Below, in pieces: positions 1 to 8,473 of a stretch of DNA of 64,000 bases. The DNA comes from Alistipes sp. (GTDB lineage Bacteria; Bacteroidota; Bacteroidia; Bacteroidales; Rikenellaceae). The position numbers and the translations under genes were made by a program. The stretch's first letter is position 1, and each line of letters opens with the position of its first letter. The stretch is from contig JAHHQK010000003.1 of assembly GCA_020026435.1 (NCBI GenBank), positions 76,185 to 140,184 of the forward strand. Reading direction: 5' to 3'. The notes under the pieces are model-generated. The model saw only the letters and a list, made by a program, of their open reading frames with translations. It ran no database searches and was not told the DNA's origin.

Positions 1-185
1 TCCGGAAAATCGGCCTTGAACTCGGCCTGCTGCAAATCGAGACTGGCGGCAAGGCGTCTTTCCTCGGGTGGTAACCCGCTGAGATGGGTCTGCACCTCGG
101 GTGCGGCCTGGCGTCGTCCGGCATCGGTTGCCCGCTTCGGGCCGAAAGTATCGGGTGGGGAGGGTAAAGTTCCGCGATACTTCAT
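1..185 (-). CDS. Partial hypothetical protein (N-terminal 61 residues)
   Basis: An open frame on the minus strand begins with ATG at 185 and runs off the left edge, giving the first 61 residues of a protein. Codon choice (many GAG, GCC, CTC, CAG) matches neighbouring genes better than the competing plus-strand frames. The visible part is Pro/Arg-rich at the start and then looks helical (LPPEERRLAASLDLQ). No signal peptide or known domain is recognised. It is divergent from the CNNM gene at 324. No clear TAnnTTTG promoter is seen in the 138 bp between them. Reality as a gene is only moderately supported. Confidence 0.4.
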   Translation of the reverse strand, partial: MKYRGTLPSPPDTFGPKRATDAGRRQAAPEVQTHLSGLPPEERRLAASLDLQQAEFKADFP

Positions 186-323
186 TACACAGCGTAATCT
201 GCGTATTTAATTATCTGTTGTTCATGGTTTTGAACTTCTTCTTTCGAGAAGAGGCGTGCATTCGGTGTTTCCGTATTTGGAGGCATCGGCTCTATACTTA
301 TAACATCAGATAATCAAAAATAT

Positions 324-1349
324 ATGTTTCTAATCATTATATATCTTCTGGGCGCATTGTCGCTCTCGTTTCTTTGCTCCATCCTGGAGGCCGTTCTGTT
401 GTCCACTCCCATGTCCTACATCTCGATGAAGGAGAGTGAGGGCAATAAGACTGCGGTGTTGATGAAAAAATTCAAAAACAATGTGGATCGTCCCGTGGGT
501 GCGATCCTCTCGCTCAATACCATTGCTCATACGATCGGTTCGGCCGGTGTGGGTGCCGAGTCCATCAAGATCTTCGGTGAGGAGTACTTCGGTGTCATCT
601 CGGCCGTTCTCACCCTGCTGATCCTGGTCCTTTCGGAGATTATCCCCAAGACCATCGGTGCATCCTGTTGGCGTCGGTTGGCCATGCCCTCGACCAGGAT
701 CATCAATGTGCTGATATACATCACCCTGCCTTTGGTTCTGCTGTCGGAGCTGATCACGCGGATCTTTACCCCCCGAAAGGCCCAGCTTTCGGTGAGCCGC
801 GAGGAGGTGTCGGCCATGGTCGATGTGGGTACTAACGAGGGTGTGTTCCACGAGCGGGAGAGCCGGATCATCAAGAGCTGCATTCGTCTTGCGCAGGTCA
901 AGGCCCGCGAGATCATGACCCCCGCGATCGTGGTGGAGAGCGTCGATGCCCGACATACGGTCAAGGAGTGCTACGAGGCTCGGAAGTGGAATTTCTCCCG
1001 TCTGCCGGTACACGATGAATCCGAGGACCGGATCCGGGGCTATGTGATGAAGAACGACCTGCTGAAAAGCGTTTCGGACGATGATTTTACGACCAAGGTG
1101 GCGGATCTCTCCCGTCCGATCCTGTCGTTCGGCGAGGAGGAGTCGGTCTATAACATTTGGGAGCGGATGCTCCAGAAATGCGAGCATCTGTCCGTTATCG
1201 TGGACGGTGACGGACGCATGAAGGGTGTCCTTTCCATGGAGGACATCATCGAGACGATGACCGGCGTGGAGATCGTGGACGAGGATGACTTTGCCGTGGA
1301 TATGCAGGCCGTTGCCCGCGAAAAAACCTTGGCGGTATCCAAGCACTGA
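324..1349 (+). CDS. CNNM transmembrane domain / CBS-pair protein (hemolysin-like, CorC/GldE family)
   Basis: A 341-residue inner-membrane protein. The first ~180 residues form a CNNM (DUF21) domain with hydrophobic segments near residues 1-20, 58-78, 88-108 and 128-150, including the family signature around SEIIPKTIG. Residues ~200-320 form a CBS-domain pair (motifs AREIMTPAIVV and LSVIVDGDGRMKGVLSMEDIIE). The family is linked to Mg2+/cation transport, and relatives in Bacteroidota include gliding protein GldE. It lacks the C-terminal CorC_HlyC domain that longer relatives have, so it is a short version. Substrate is not inferable. A likely terminator follows at 1403-1443. Confidence 0.85.
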   Translation: MFLIIIYLLGALSLSFLCSILEAVLLSTPMSYISMKESEGNKTAVLMKKFKNNVDRPVGAILSLNTIAHTIGSAGVGAESIKIFGEEYFGVISAVLTLLILVLSEIIPKTIGASCWRRLAMPSTRIINVLIYITLPLVLLSELITRIFTPRKAQLSVSREEVSAMVDVGTNEGVFHERESRIIKSCIRLAQVKAREIMTPAIVVESVDARHTVKECYEARKWNFSRLPVHDESEDRIRGYVMKNDLLKSVSDDDFTTKVADLSRPILSFGEEESVYNIWERMLQKCEHLSVIVDGDGRMKGVLSMEDIIETMTGVEIVDEDDFAVDMQAVAREKTLAVSKH

Positions 1350-1402
1350 ACCTTCCGGAATAACGGTAAGGTAGAAGGGGGTGTCAAAACCCTCTTTTCA
1401 TG

Positions 1403-1446
1403 AAAATCCCCTCTGTCGCAGTTATCTGTGGCGGGGGGATTTTGTA
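1403..1446 (+). terminator. Intrinsic terminator after the CNNM gene
   Basis: Inverted repeat AAAATCCCC (1403-1411) / GGGGATTTT (1435-1443) with a partly paired inner part, ending in a short T run. It lies 54 bp after the CNNM stop codon. Confidence 0.6.
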
Positions 1447-1618
1447 TATTGGTCATTGAGATACACCCTCTTTTTCGTGGCCGCAGGTGTTTGTGGTTGC
1501 CGTCGGCCCTCTATACGGCGGAGATTGCTATTGTCCGGTCCGATGCTCAATTTCCGTGAGGTTTACTTTCGGCGGTCGGGAAAAACGGTCGGGCGTGTTC
1601 TCCGAAGACTTTCATGTT

Positions 1619-3049
1619 TCACCATATGAGGACTCTGCATCCCGCTTCCGAGCCATCCCGACACGGAAAAGCGGAAGGGGTGACCCCTCCCGCTTTTAGG
1701 GAAAACAGCATCGGGGGGGGGTAATGCCCCGCGCTCAATTTTGCCCTCAACCGATGCATGGATCGGATCATCAGCGGGATTGTGACCAACAGACACAGGA
1801 CCTCGCCCATAGGTATGCTCATCCATATTCCACACTGGTAATTCCAGCCGATATGCTCAAACAGAGGCGGAAGGGTCATCAGGGGGATCAAGACAAAGAT
1901 CAAGGATTTGCAGCAGGCGATCACGGCCGATTCCACGGGTTTCTCGATGGCGGTGTGGAATCCCGATCCGATGATATTCACAAAGGAGATGAGGAAGGCC
2001 GGGGTCATGTAGTTCATGGCGTAGCGGGTGATGTCGGCCAGGTCCTCGTTGCCGTTGGAGAATAACCCGACGATGGGGTGCTTGAACAGGTGCAGAACGA
2101 TGAATGCCCCCAGTCCGATGATGAAACTGTAACGGAGGGCTATGTTGAGCAGTTTGTGTATGTTGGCATAATTCCTTGCGCCGATATTGTAGGCGATGAG
2201 GGGGTACATGGCCTGGGCCATTCCCGTGGTCGAGAAGTTGACCATCATGCTGAAGTAGAAGACGATGGTCAGTGCCGCAACGCCCAGATAACCCACGTGT
2301 CTCATCAGAAGTAGGTTGAGAACATAGGTCGTGACCGCCGTGGCGATGAAGGTGATCATCTCGGAACTGCCGTTGAAGAATATGCGGCGGATGTCGGTCC
2401 AAGAGCCGGCGATGTGTCCGAGTCTGACGTGTCGGATGAGTACCAGGGCAGCCGTGGTGTCAGCCAAAACAGTAGCGATGGCAGCTCCGCGCATACCCAT
2501 TCCCCACTCCAGGACGAAGAGCCAGTCGAGCAGGATGTTCATCAGACAGCTGACGCATCCGCTCACAAAGACCCAGTTGGGTTTGTGGTAAAGGCGCGCG
2601 AAAGCCTCCGTGAAACAGGGCGATACATAGAAGAATATCGTCATGGCAAAGACCGAGAGGTATTCCCTGACGTAGGGATACATCATCTCGTCGCATCCCA
2701 GCAGGTAGCAGACCCGCCGCAGGTTGGCCATGATGACGATGGACATTACTATGCAGGTGATGATCAACGTGGTGAGTGTCAGTGTAGTGTAACCTTCTGT
2801 CAGCCGTTTGTCTCCTTTGCCCTGGGTGACGCCGCAGATCACTACGCCGCCTGAAACGATCATGATGGCGACACTGAAGAAGAGATTGGTGAGCGGCATG
2901 GTGATGTTGACTGCTGCAAGTCCTTGAGGACCTACACCTTGACTTACGAAGATGCCGTCAATGATACACTGGAACGAAACAACCAGCATACCGATGATGG
3001 TCGGAATGGCATATTTGATGAATATGCTGTGGATATTTTGATTTTCCAT
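1619..3049 (-). CDS. MATE family multidrug/Na+ antiporter
   Basis: A 476-residue integral membrane protein with about twelve hydrophobic helices. The start (KYAIPTIIGMLVVSFQCIIDGIF) and the repeat-half features (GLAAVNITMP; ALTIVFYFSMMVNFSTTGMAQAM) are typical of MATE exporters, MepA-like branch, which expel drugs in exchange for Na+ or H+. The last ~30 residues after RSMHRLRAKLSAGHY look unlike MATE sequence. They are read through a 9-C tract (minus strand of 1713-1721) and then through a terminator-like hairpin at 1667-1697. With one C fewer, the frame would stop at 1696-1698, just where the hairpin begins. The true C-terminus may therefore be shorter. The start codon lies only 4 nt after a promoter -7 box. 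Confidence 0.9.
   Translation of the reverse strand: MENQNIHSIFIKYAIPTIIGMLVVSFQCIIDGIFVSQGVGPQGLAAVNITMPLTNLFFSVAIMIVSGGVVICGVTQGKGDKRLTEGYTTLTLTTLIITCIVMSIVIMANLRRVCYLLGCDEMMYPYVREYLSVFAMTIFFYVSPCFTEAFARLYHKPNWVFVSGCVSCLMNILLDWLFVLEWGMGMRGAAIATVLADTTAALVLIRHVRLGHIAGSWTDIRRIFFNGSSEMITFIATAVTTYVLNLLLMRHVGYLGVAALTIVFYFSMMVNFSTTGMAQAMYPLIAYNIGARNYANIHKLLNIALRYSFIIGLGAFIVLHLFKHPIVGLFSNGNEDLADITRYAMNYMTPAFLISFVNIIGSGFHTAIEKPVESAVIACCKSLIFVLIPLMTLPPLFEHIGWNYQCGIWMSIPMGEVLCLLVTIPLMIRSMHRLRAKLSAGHYPPPMLFSLKAGGVTPSAFPCRDGSEAGCRVLIW
1667..1697 (-). terminator. Hairpin at the MATE gene 3' end (inside the annotated frame)
   Basis: AAAAGCGG (1667-1674) pairs with CCGCTTTT (1690-1697), and AGGGGT/ACCCCT extends the stem with one mismatch. 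On the minus strand it ends in TTTT. It sits inside the extended 3' end of the MATE reading frame, which is unusual for a terminator and suggests that the frame normally stops before it. Confidence 0.5.
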
Positions 3050-3053
3050 CCGA

Positions 3054-3083
3054 CAAAAATACGATAAAATAATTGGTTCTCAA
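3054..3083 (-). promoter_or_regulatory. Bacteroidota-type promoter for the MATE gene
   Basis: On the minus strand, TTG (3083-3081), 19-nt spacer, then TATTTTTG (3061-3054), matching the TTTG / TAnnTTTG consensus. The -7 box ends 4 nt before the ATG at 3049, so the transcript would be leaderless or nearly so. Confidence 0.55.
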
Positions 3084-3351
3084 CTCCCCGGCCATCATTT
3101 TATGGCATTGTCGATTCCCCGCCGGAAAATCTCCCTCCCGAAGGGTTAAGCAGGGCGGTGTGCGGAAAATCCCAGCTTTTGCTCCTCGCCCGGCTTCCGC
3201 TTCTTGGCGGAAGGATGTGAGGTTGCTTTTTCGGGTGATATGGCCTTCTTCGGCTGTTACTCCGAGCGGAAGGTACATATTGTCCCCAATGGGGAATACG
3301 ATCTTTATTATGTGTCGAAATATTCGTGTCGGTTTGAAGATTTTTTTACAT

Positions 3352-3359
3352 ATCTTTGT
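3352..3359 (+). promoter_or_regulatory. -7 promoter element TATCTTTG upstream of a broken gene start
   Basis: A perfect TAnnTTTG box 23 bp before an ATG at 3383. A TTTG at 3334-3337 is too close (14 nt) to be a standard -33 element, so only the -7 box is supported. Confidence 0.4.
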
Positions 3360-3382
3360 CGGAACTAAAAAACATATCCGAC

Positions 3383-3525
3383 ATGAAAACCTTACTATTA
3401 TCCGCATGAGTCTGTTGGCGGGGGTATCCGCCTTCGGGCAATCGTCGTACCTCCGTCCCTACAAGGACTGGGAGACCGTCGCATTCTGTCGGTCTTGTGT
3501 AAGGGGACGCCGACAGATTATATAA
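3383..3525 (+). pseudogene. Remnant of a secreted-protein gene (frameshifted signal peptide)
   Basis: ATG at 3383 begins MKTLLLSA and stops at once. In the frame one base back the sequence continues MSLLAGVSAFGQSSYLRPYKD. Joined, these make a textbook Sec signal peptide ending in AFGQ plus the first residues of a mature protein. The second frame ends at 3525. The simplest reading is a one-base loss in the signal-peptide coding region together with loss of the rest of the gene. The family cannot be identified from ~25 mature residues. Confidence 0.45.
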
Positions 3526-4316
3526 TTAGGAGAGGGGCGGGTGTTGAGGTGGACGTTTGTCGTTGGAAATGTTGAGGTTTGATCCGGGATGAGTAAGGGT
3601 ACTGTGATTCCTGGTATCGGAAAGGGTGTCGCCTTTGTTTTATTCGGGCAAGTAGGTTATTTGTCCGAGATGTTGAGTCGGGGCGTTGCTGCTTCCCTTG
3701 AGGATGTCGGGGCATGTGCGGACGATGTCGGATTCTAACTTGAAGAAGACCTTTCGGTCGGTCCGGAGGACCGTCATGTCCCACATCACCTTATGGTACG
3801 AGATGACCTTCATCCGATTTTTATCGTTTATTCCGTATTGTCCCATGGAGTCGGTTGAATATCGGCCCGGATATGCTGACGGTTTGCCCGAAATCTCATT
3901 ACAGATCTGCACCAACGGACCCTTGTCGGCTTCATGGATGACGGGACGGGTGATATTGCGTTTGTTGGTCTGTGAGACCCCGTTTCGTGGGCAATCAGTT
4001 CTTTGTTCGTGATTTTTCGTTTGGCGGCATATTCGTCCTGGAGGCGGATGATCCATTCGATTGTTCGGACGGTAGGGCATCGAATCCGCCTCTGTCTCCG
4101 TGTGGTGGAAGGTGTCGCAGTCGTTGCAAGAGTTGTTCCGGCGTTGCTCATACAAAGCCAGGAATCCACCGTCTCAGGTGGCGTTGTTTCTTTGGGCCTT
4201 TGAAAACAGACGGAAGCCCGCCTCCTCCCGCAAGTCTTGTTTGATCGGTGGGCGAGTTATGAAAAACAAAAAAAACCTTGAAAGCATTTGCTTTCAAGGT
4301 TTGTCGCATTCTTTAG
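3526..4316. other. Non-coding or decayed stretch
   Basis: No convincing intact gene. On the minus strand, protein-like segments occur in different frames, for example RTIEWIIRLQDEYAAKRK near 4000-4060 and KVISYHKVMWDMTVLR near 3770-3820. This would fit a gene broken by several indels, but no family is recognised and the reading is weak. The terminator of the tRNA-Lys lies at the right end. Confidence 0.35.
4261..4302 (-). terminator. Intrinsic terminator of tRNA-Lys
   Basis: Perfect 13-bp stem (AAACCTTGAAAGC 4273-4285 / GCTTTCAAGGTTT 4290-4302) with a 4-nt loop. On the minus strand it is followed by a long T-rich tract (4272 down to 4261). It lies 14 nt past the tRNA 3' end. Confidence 0.9.
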
Positions 4317-4389
4317 TACCCCCTCAGGGGCTCGAACCCTGGACCCCAACATTAAGAGTGTCGTGCTCTACCAACTGAGCTAAAGAGGC
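4317..4389 (-). tRNA. tRNA-Lys (anticodon CTT)
   Basis: A 73-nt cloverleaf read on the minus strand. Acceptor GCCTCTT pairs with AGGGGGT (with G-U pairs), D-stem GCTC/GAGC, anticodon stem CGACA/TGTTG with loop CTCTTAA giving anticodon CTT, T-stem CAGGG/CCCTG with loop TTCGAGC, discriminator A. The CCA end is not encoded. It decodes AAG, a common Lys codon in this GC-rich coding DNA. Confidence 0.95.
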
Positions 4390-4485
4390 ATCATTTATTT
4401 CTTAAATGCGTTGCAAAGATAAGGCCTTTTTTCGTACCTTCCAAATATTTTCTAAACTTTTTTCAAAATTTTCTCATTTTTTTCT

Positions 4486-6000
4486 CTATCGACCGCCTTC
4501 CATCACCAGCTTGTCGCTGTTCCATTCGCCGACGGCATCGAGGTAGATCATCGGACGGATTTCATCCAACGACTTGAGCACCAGGTATGTGTCGTATAAG
4601 TTGATGCCGTTTGCCGAGTGGTCGGCCATCGAAAATCCGATCACCGAGGGGTGACGTTTCGTGTGGTGATAATTATTGACGGCACGCTCGATAAATTCGC
4701 TGCGGAAGTAGGGGTCGTTCGAGATGTTGCCCTCGCGAGTGCGGTCATCGCCCTGCAAATGGGTGTCGATCGGAGCCTGGGCGATCACGAAGAAGCCCAT
4801 CTTGTCGCAGAATTCGTAGAGACCGTGGCGGACGATACCGGCTTTCAACTTGAAGGTGTTGTAGCCGTTGCTGCTCAAGCGCAACAATTCCCGGTCGTCG
4901 GCCGAAGGGTCGATCTCGCACATCTTCAAGGTGACGGGCGCACCATTGAGGCTCATGGCCCCCTGGTCGAAGTTTAGGGCGCGGAATCCGATGCCGAGGT
5001 CGATATACTCCATGAAACGGCCCTCGTGTTGCGTGCGCAGGCGCAGGGTGTAGAACATGGGGGTCCGGGGCGACCACAGGAAACTCTGCGGGATGCGGCT
5101 CACGAAACGCAGGGTGTCCTCTCCGCGCATTTCGAGGGTGATGTCGCGCGTGCCGTTGGCGACCTCCTCACCCGAGGGCGACAGCAGGGCGTAGTGTATG
5201 CGCGAAGAGCGGGGATTCAGCGCGCTGCTCTTCACGATGATGGCCACCTCGGCCGTAGCCGAATGGTCGGGGCTGTCGGCCATCCAGGTCTTGACCTCCA
5301 CGTCGCGGATGCGGAGTGTCGGTTGGCTCATCACCCACGCCTGGCCCAGGGACGGTTGGCGGGAGGAGCGCCAGCCCTCCATCTGCTCCAGCTCCTGGTT
5401 GTCGGTCAGCTCCACCTCGATGGTGTTGCGTCCGTCGCGGGTGAGTTTGGTGATGTTGTACTCGGCGGCCTGGTTGCCGTCGTTGCACAGGGCGGCTTCG
5501 CGGCCGTTGACCCGTATCTTATAGGAGGACGATGCCGAACCCAGATGCAGCAGTACCTGGCGGTTGACCCATGCGAAAGGCACGGAAAATTCCGTGGTGA
5601 AACTCTTGCCGTTCTGAGCCCAGTCGTCCAGACGGGTCAGATAGCGGTGGTTGCCGTTTTGGGCCGAGCTGCTCTTGTCGTCGGCCTTCACGGCTATTGT
5701 GCTGCCGCTTTTGAGGGCGGCACGCGATATCTTGCCGCTTTTGGGCTTGGGGGCTTTCTGCTCGGCTACTTCTTCCGCGGGGTCGACGGTGGTGTTGCGG
5801 GCATGAGCCGCCTGCAGGGCCGATGCGGCCTCGGCGGCCGTGGCGAAGGCCTCGATACCGCCACGCGGGAGTTCCTGCCCGTAGTTGCGCGTGATCTGGC
5901 TGCCATAGGGGTGCTGCACACGGCGGGGCATCTGTGCTGAGGTCGGGGTGAGACCTGCGCCGAGCGATAAAATCGTTATGATCGAAAGAATTCTGTTCAT
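4486..6000 (-). CDS. Truncated glycoside hydrolase family 2-like secreted protein, probably non-catalytic
   Basis: 504 residues with a signal peptide (cleavage after ...TPTSAQ). After an Ala/Lys-rich linker, residues ~125-215 resemble the GH2 sugar-binding jelly roll, ~225-330 the Ig-like sandwich, and ~335-504 the first part of the TIM barrel (GFRALNFD, LNGAPVTLKM, GYNTFKLK, HTKRHPSVIGFSM). In active GH2 enzymes the HPSVI strand leads to an Asn-Glu pair carrying the acid/base Glu; here the matching stretch reads FSMADHSANG, with no Glu. The protein also ends before the strand that carries the nucleophile (family enzymes are usually 600-1000+ residues). Hydrolytic activity is therefore unlikely. 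A carbohydrate-binding role is possible. Confidence 0.75.
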   Translation of the reverse strand: MNRILSIITILSLGAGLTPTSAQMPRRVQHPYGSQITRNYGQELPRGGIEAFATAAEAASALQAAHARNTTVDPAEEVAEQKAPKPKSGKISRAALKSGSTIAVKADDKSSSAQNGNHRYLTRLDDWAQNGKSFTTEFSVPFAWVNRQVLLHLGSASSSYKIRVNGREAALCNDGNQAAEYNITKLTRDGRNTIEVELTDNQELEQMEGWRSSRQPSLGQAWVMSQPTLRIRDVEVKTWMADSPDHSATAEVAIIVKSSALNPRSSRIHYALLSPSGEEVANGTRDITLEMRGEDTLRFVSRIPQSFLWSPRTPMFYTLRLRTQHEGRFMEYIDLGIGFRALNFDQGAMSLNGAPVTLKMCEIDPSADDRELLRLSSNGYNTFKLKAGIVRHGLYEFCDKMGFFVIAQAPIDTHLQGDDRTREGNISNDPYFRSEFIERAVNNYHHTKRHPSVIGFSMADHSANGINLYDTYLVLKSLDEIRPMIYLDAVGEWNSDKLVMEGGR

Positions 6001-6064
6001 AATTCGTCGGTTTTATGAAATGAAGGGGAAGCCGGCCGGGCATTTTCGGAAAACGAACTTTTCC

Positions 6065-6096
6065 TTTGGCTTCGCGCTCTCCTTTTATTATATTTG
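6065..6096 (+). promoter_or_regulatory. Bacteroidota promoter for the HSDR_N-domain gene
   Basis: TTTG (6065-6068), 20-nt spacer, TATATTTG (6089-6096): a full match to the consensus, 35 bp before the ATG at 6132. Confidence 0.75.
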
Positions 6097-6131
6097 TCGG
6101 GTAAAGATACTTATTTTTTCGATACCTGGCA

Positions 6132-6602
6132 ATGAATACACTCCCAAAACTCAATTTTCCTGCAATTCACCCGCGGGCCCGTCGGCGCAACTCTTCGATC
6201 GAGATTTGGGACAGTATCCGCGGGATGTATCTGGTCCTTACGCCCGAGGAGTGGGTGCGTCAGCATCTGATCGCCTATCTGGTCGGGGCGTGCCGTGCGG
6301 CGGCGACCAGCATCGTCCAGGAATACCCCGTAGCTTTCAACGGACAGCCCCAGCGGGCCGATGTCGTGGTGATGGACCGTGAGGCCCGTCCGCTGCTCCT
6401 GGCCGAATGCAAGGCCCCCACGGTCTCGATCGACGAGAAGGTCTTTGCCCAGGCCGTGCGTTACAATTCGATGATCGGGGCCCGCTATGTGGTGCTGACC
6501 AACGGTCTGAAGCATTACTGCTTCGAATGGGAGGCTCCGCGGGACGGTGCTCCGGGGCGTTACCTGCGCCGGGAGTCCTTTCCCGATCTATTGGGCCGGT
6601 AA
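6132..6602 (+). CDS. Stand-alone type I restriction R-subunit N-terminal domain (HSDR_N_2) protein
   Basis: 156 residues containing only the PD-(D/E)xK-like fold found at the N-terminus of type I restriction subunit R. The Asp in RADVVVMD and the ECK motif in LLLAECKAP supply the metal-binding residues, followed by AVRYNSMIGARYVVLTNG, typical of the family. There is no helicase part and no hsdM or hsdS gene nearby, so it is not a working restriction subunit. Such orphan domains are frequent in Bacteroidota; their role is unknown. It has its own promoter. Its 3' end overlaps the convergent LytTR regulator by 15 bp. Confidence 0.8.
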   Translation: MNTLPKLNFPAIHPRARRRNSSIEIWDSIRGMYLVLTPEEWVRQHLIAYLVGACRAAATSIVQEYPVAFNGQPQRADVVVMDREARPLLLAECKAPTVSIDEKVFAQAVRYNSMIGARYVVLTNGLKHYCFEWEAPRDGAPGRYLRRESFPDLLGR

Positions 6603-7349
6603 TTCGGTGTCCAGATTTCTGAATTTCTTGTCGATATACTGCTGGAAGGCGTCTTTGTAAAGTTCGCCGATCGGCACATACTCCGTGTCGTTGATGTAGA
6701 CCCGCCCCTTGACGTAGGCGCGTATGTAGTCCAGGTTGACGATGTAGGAGCGGTGTATGCGCATGAACCGGTCCGAGGGCAGTGCCGCCTCCATGTTCTT
6801 CAGACGGAAGAGCGTAGTGATGGTCGTGTTGTCCGAGAGGTGCATCCTCACATACTCGCCCTCGCTCTCCAGATAGACAATCGTGCTGATCTTGATGAGC
6901 GATACCTTGTAATCGGCCTTCACCGAGATGTACTCCCGATCCTGGGGCAGAGCCTCCGAGTCGGGTTCCGTGGCGTTGCGCTGGTTGTTCCTCAGCTCGT
7001 AGAGCGAGTTGGCCTTGGTGGCGGCGCGGCTGAAGTCTGCGAAGCTGAAGGGCTTGAGCAGGTAATCCACGGCGTCGAGCTTGAATCCCTCGATGGCATA
7101 TTGCGAGTAGGCCGTCGTGAAGATCACCATGGGCTTGTGGATAAGCGTGCGCACGAAATCCACACCGTTCAGATCGGGCATGTTGATGTCGACGAAGATC
7201 AGATCGACCTTCTGTCGGGCGAGGAACTGTTGAGCGTCGATGGCGTTGTTGCACGTGGTGACCAGTTCCAGGTAGGGGATTTTCGAGATGTAGGCGGTGA
7301 GCTGTCGCAGGGCTAAAGGCTCATCGTCGATGGCTATACATTTAAGCAT
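6588..7349 (-). CDS. LytTR-family DNA-binding response regulator
   Basis: 253 residues. The receiver domain (1-120) has the acidic pair D8/D9, phospho-acceptor D54 in FVDINMPDLNG, Thr in IFTTAYS and Lys in LLKPFS. The LytTR DNA-binding domain covers ~140-245 (VYLESEGEYVRMHL, RFMRIHRSYIVNL). It is the partner of the histidine kinase whose stop overlaps its start (7342-7349), so the two are probably translated together. The target genes are not inferable; LytTR systems commonly control cell-surface functions. Confidence 0.93.
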   Translation of the reverse strand: MLKCIAIDDEPLALRQLTAYISKIPYLELVTTCNNAIDAQQFLARQKVDLIFVDINMPDLNGVDFVRTLIHKPMVIFTTAYSQYAIEGFKLDAVDYLLKPFSFADFSRAATKANSLYELRNNQRNATEPDSEALPQDREYISVKADYKVSLIKISTIVYLESEGEYVRMHLSDNTTITTLFRLKNMEAALPSDRFMRIHRSYIVNLDYIRAYVKGRVYINDTEYVPIGELYKDAFQQYIDKKFRNLDTELPAQ

Positions 7350-8406
7350 GAAGAGTCGGAATGGTTAGATTTACGGTATAGGTGTCGGCCGTTTCCTCGA
7401 TCTGCATCGTGTAGTTCTTGGGGCCGTAGATCAGTTCCAGTCGTTTGCGGACGTTCTCCAGTCCGATGCCCCGGGGTTTGGTGCTCTCGGTGACGGGATG
7501 GCGGCTGTTGGCGATGCGGGCCGTCACCTGCTGGGGGGTGTGGTCGATCCTGATGTGAATGAACGAGGGGTGGTTGTAGCTCACGCCATGTTTGAAGGCG
7601 TTCTCCACGAAGACGATCAGCAGCAGCGGCGGGATCGAGATCTGGTCGGAGATCCGTTGCGAATGCTCCACACGGATATCCACCTCGTCGGTGTAGCGGA
7701 TGCGCATCAGCTCGATGTAGTTCTTCAGGAAACGGATGTCGTTGTTGAGCGAGATGATCTCATTACCCGAATCATAGAGTACGTAGCGCATCATCTTTGA
7801 AAGCTCGATGACGGCATTCTGGGCCGATTCGGGGTCGATGTCGATCAGAGCGTGGATGTTGTTGAGCGTGTTCATGAAGAAGTGGGGGTTGATCTGATAC
7901 TTCAGATAATCCATCTCGGCCTGGAGGTTCTGCCGTTTGAGTTCCTCCATCTTCTGTTCGTCGCGGATGGATTGGTACATGAGCTTGATGCCCGTGTTGG
8001 CACCGATCATGAAGAATCCCAGGATCACGTTCCAATACATCTCCAGGTCGGTGAACGAGGCCTTGTGGGCGGCGATCAGATGCTCTTCGATGATGGGCTG
8101 AACGGCCAGGATATGGTCCTCGTAGAAGTCGACCAGCCAGAAGATGCCGATCACGACGATCAGATTGCTGAGTATGTAGTTCCAGTACTTGTGGCGGAGC
8201 ATGAAGAGCGGGGCCACAATGTTGTTGTGGATGATGAATATCAGCAGGTAGGGCGCGATCTTGCGCCAGGCGATCAGCACGTTGTCGAAACTCACGTGCA
8301 TCTCCGACATCATCTGAGAATTGAGTACCGGCACCAGGATGATGGCCGACCAGACCATCAGGTAGAGCAGGTTTTCGCCGATGGCTTGTTTCTTCGTGAT
8401 TTTCAT
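7342..8406 (-). CDS. LytS/YehU-type sensor histidine kinase
   Basis: 354 residues with four predicted membrane helices (about 12-30, 52-70, 77-95, 125-143) and no large periplasmic sensor domain. The His_kinase domain has the phospho-acceptor H175 in QINPHFFMNTLNNI. The HATPase domain has the N-box ENAFKHG (N269) and the G-box RGIGLENVRKRLELIYG. It would phosphorylate D54 of the LytTR regulator immediately downstream. The upstream acyl-CoA synthetase is insulated by a terminator, so kinase and regulator form a two-gene operon with its own promoter, which was not clearly identified. Confidence 0.93.
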   Translation of the reverse strand: MKITKKQAIGENLLYLMVWSAIILVPVLNSQMMSEMHVSFDNVLIAWRKIAPYLLIFIIHNNIVAPLFMLRHKYWNYILSNLIVVIGIFWLVDFYEDHILAVQPIIEEHLIAAHKASFTDLEMYWNVILGFFMIGANTGIKLMYQSIRDEQKMEELKRQNLQAEMDYLKYQINPHFFMNTLNNIHALIDIDPESAQNAVIELSKMMRYVLYDSGNEIISLNNDIRFLKNYIELMRIRYTDEVDIRVEHSQRISDQISIPPLLLIVFVENAFKHGVSYNHPSFIHIRIDHTPQQVTARIANSRHPVTESTKPRGIGLENVRKRLELIYGPKNYTMQIEETADTYTVNLTIPTLHA

Positions 8407-8473
8407 GGGTCCTTCAGTATCAAATATCGGTCGGGGACTCCCCTCCCTCGAACGTAAAAATTGTTTGATTGAA

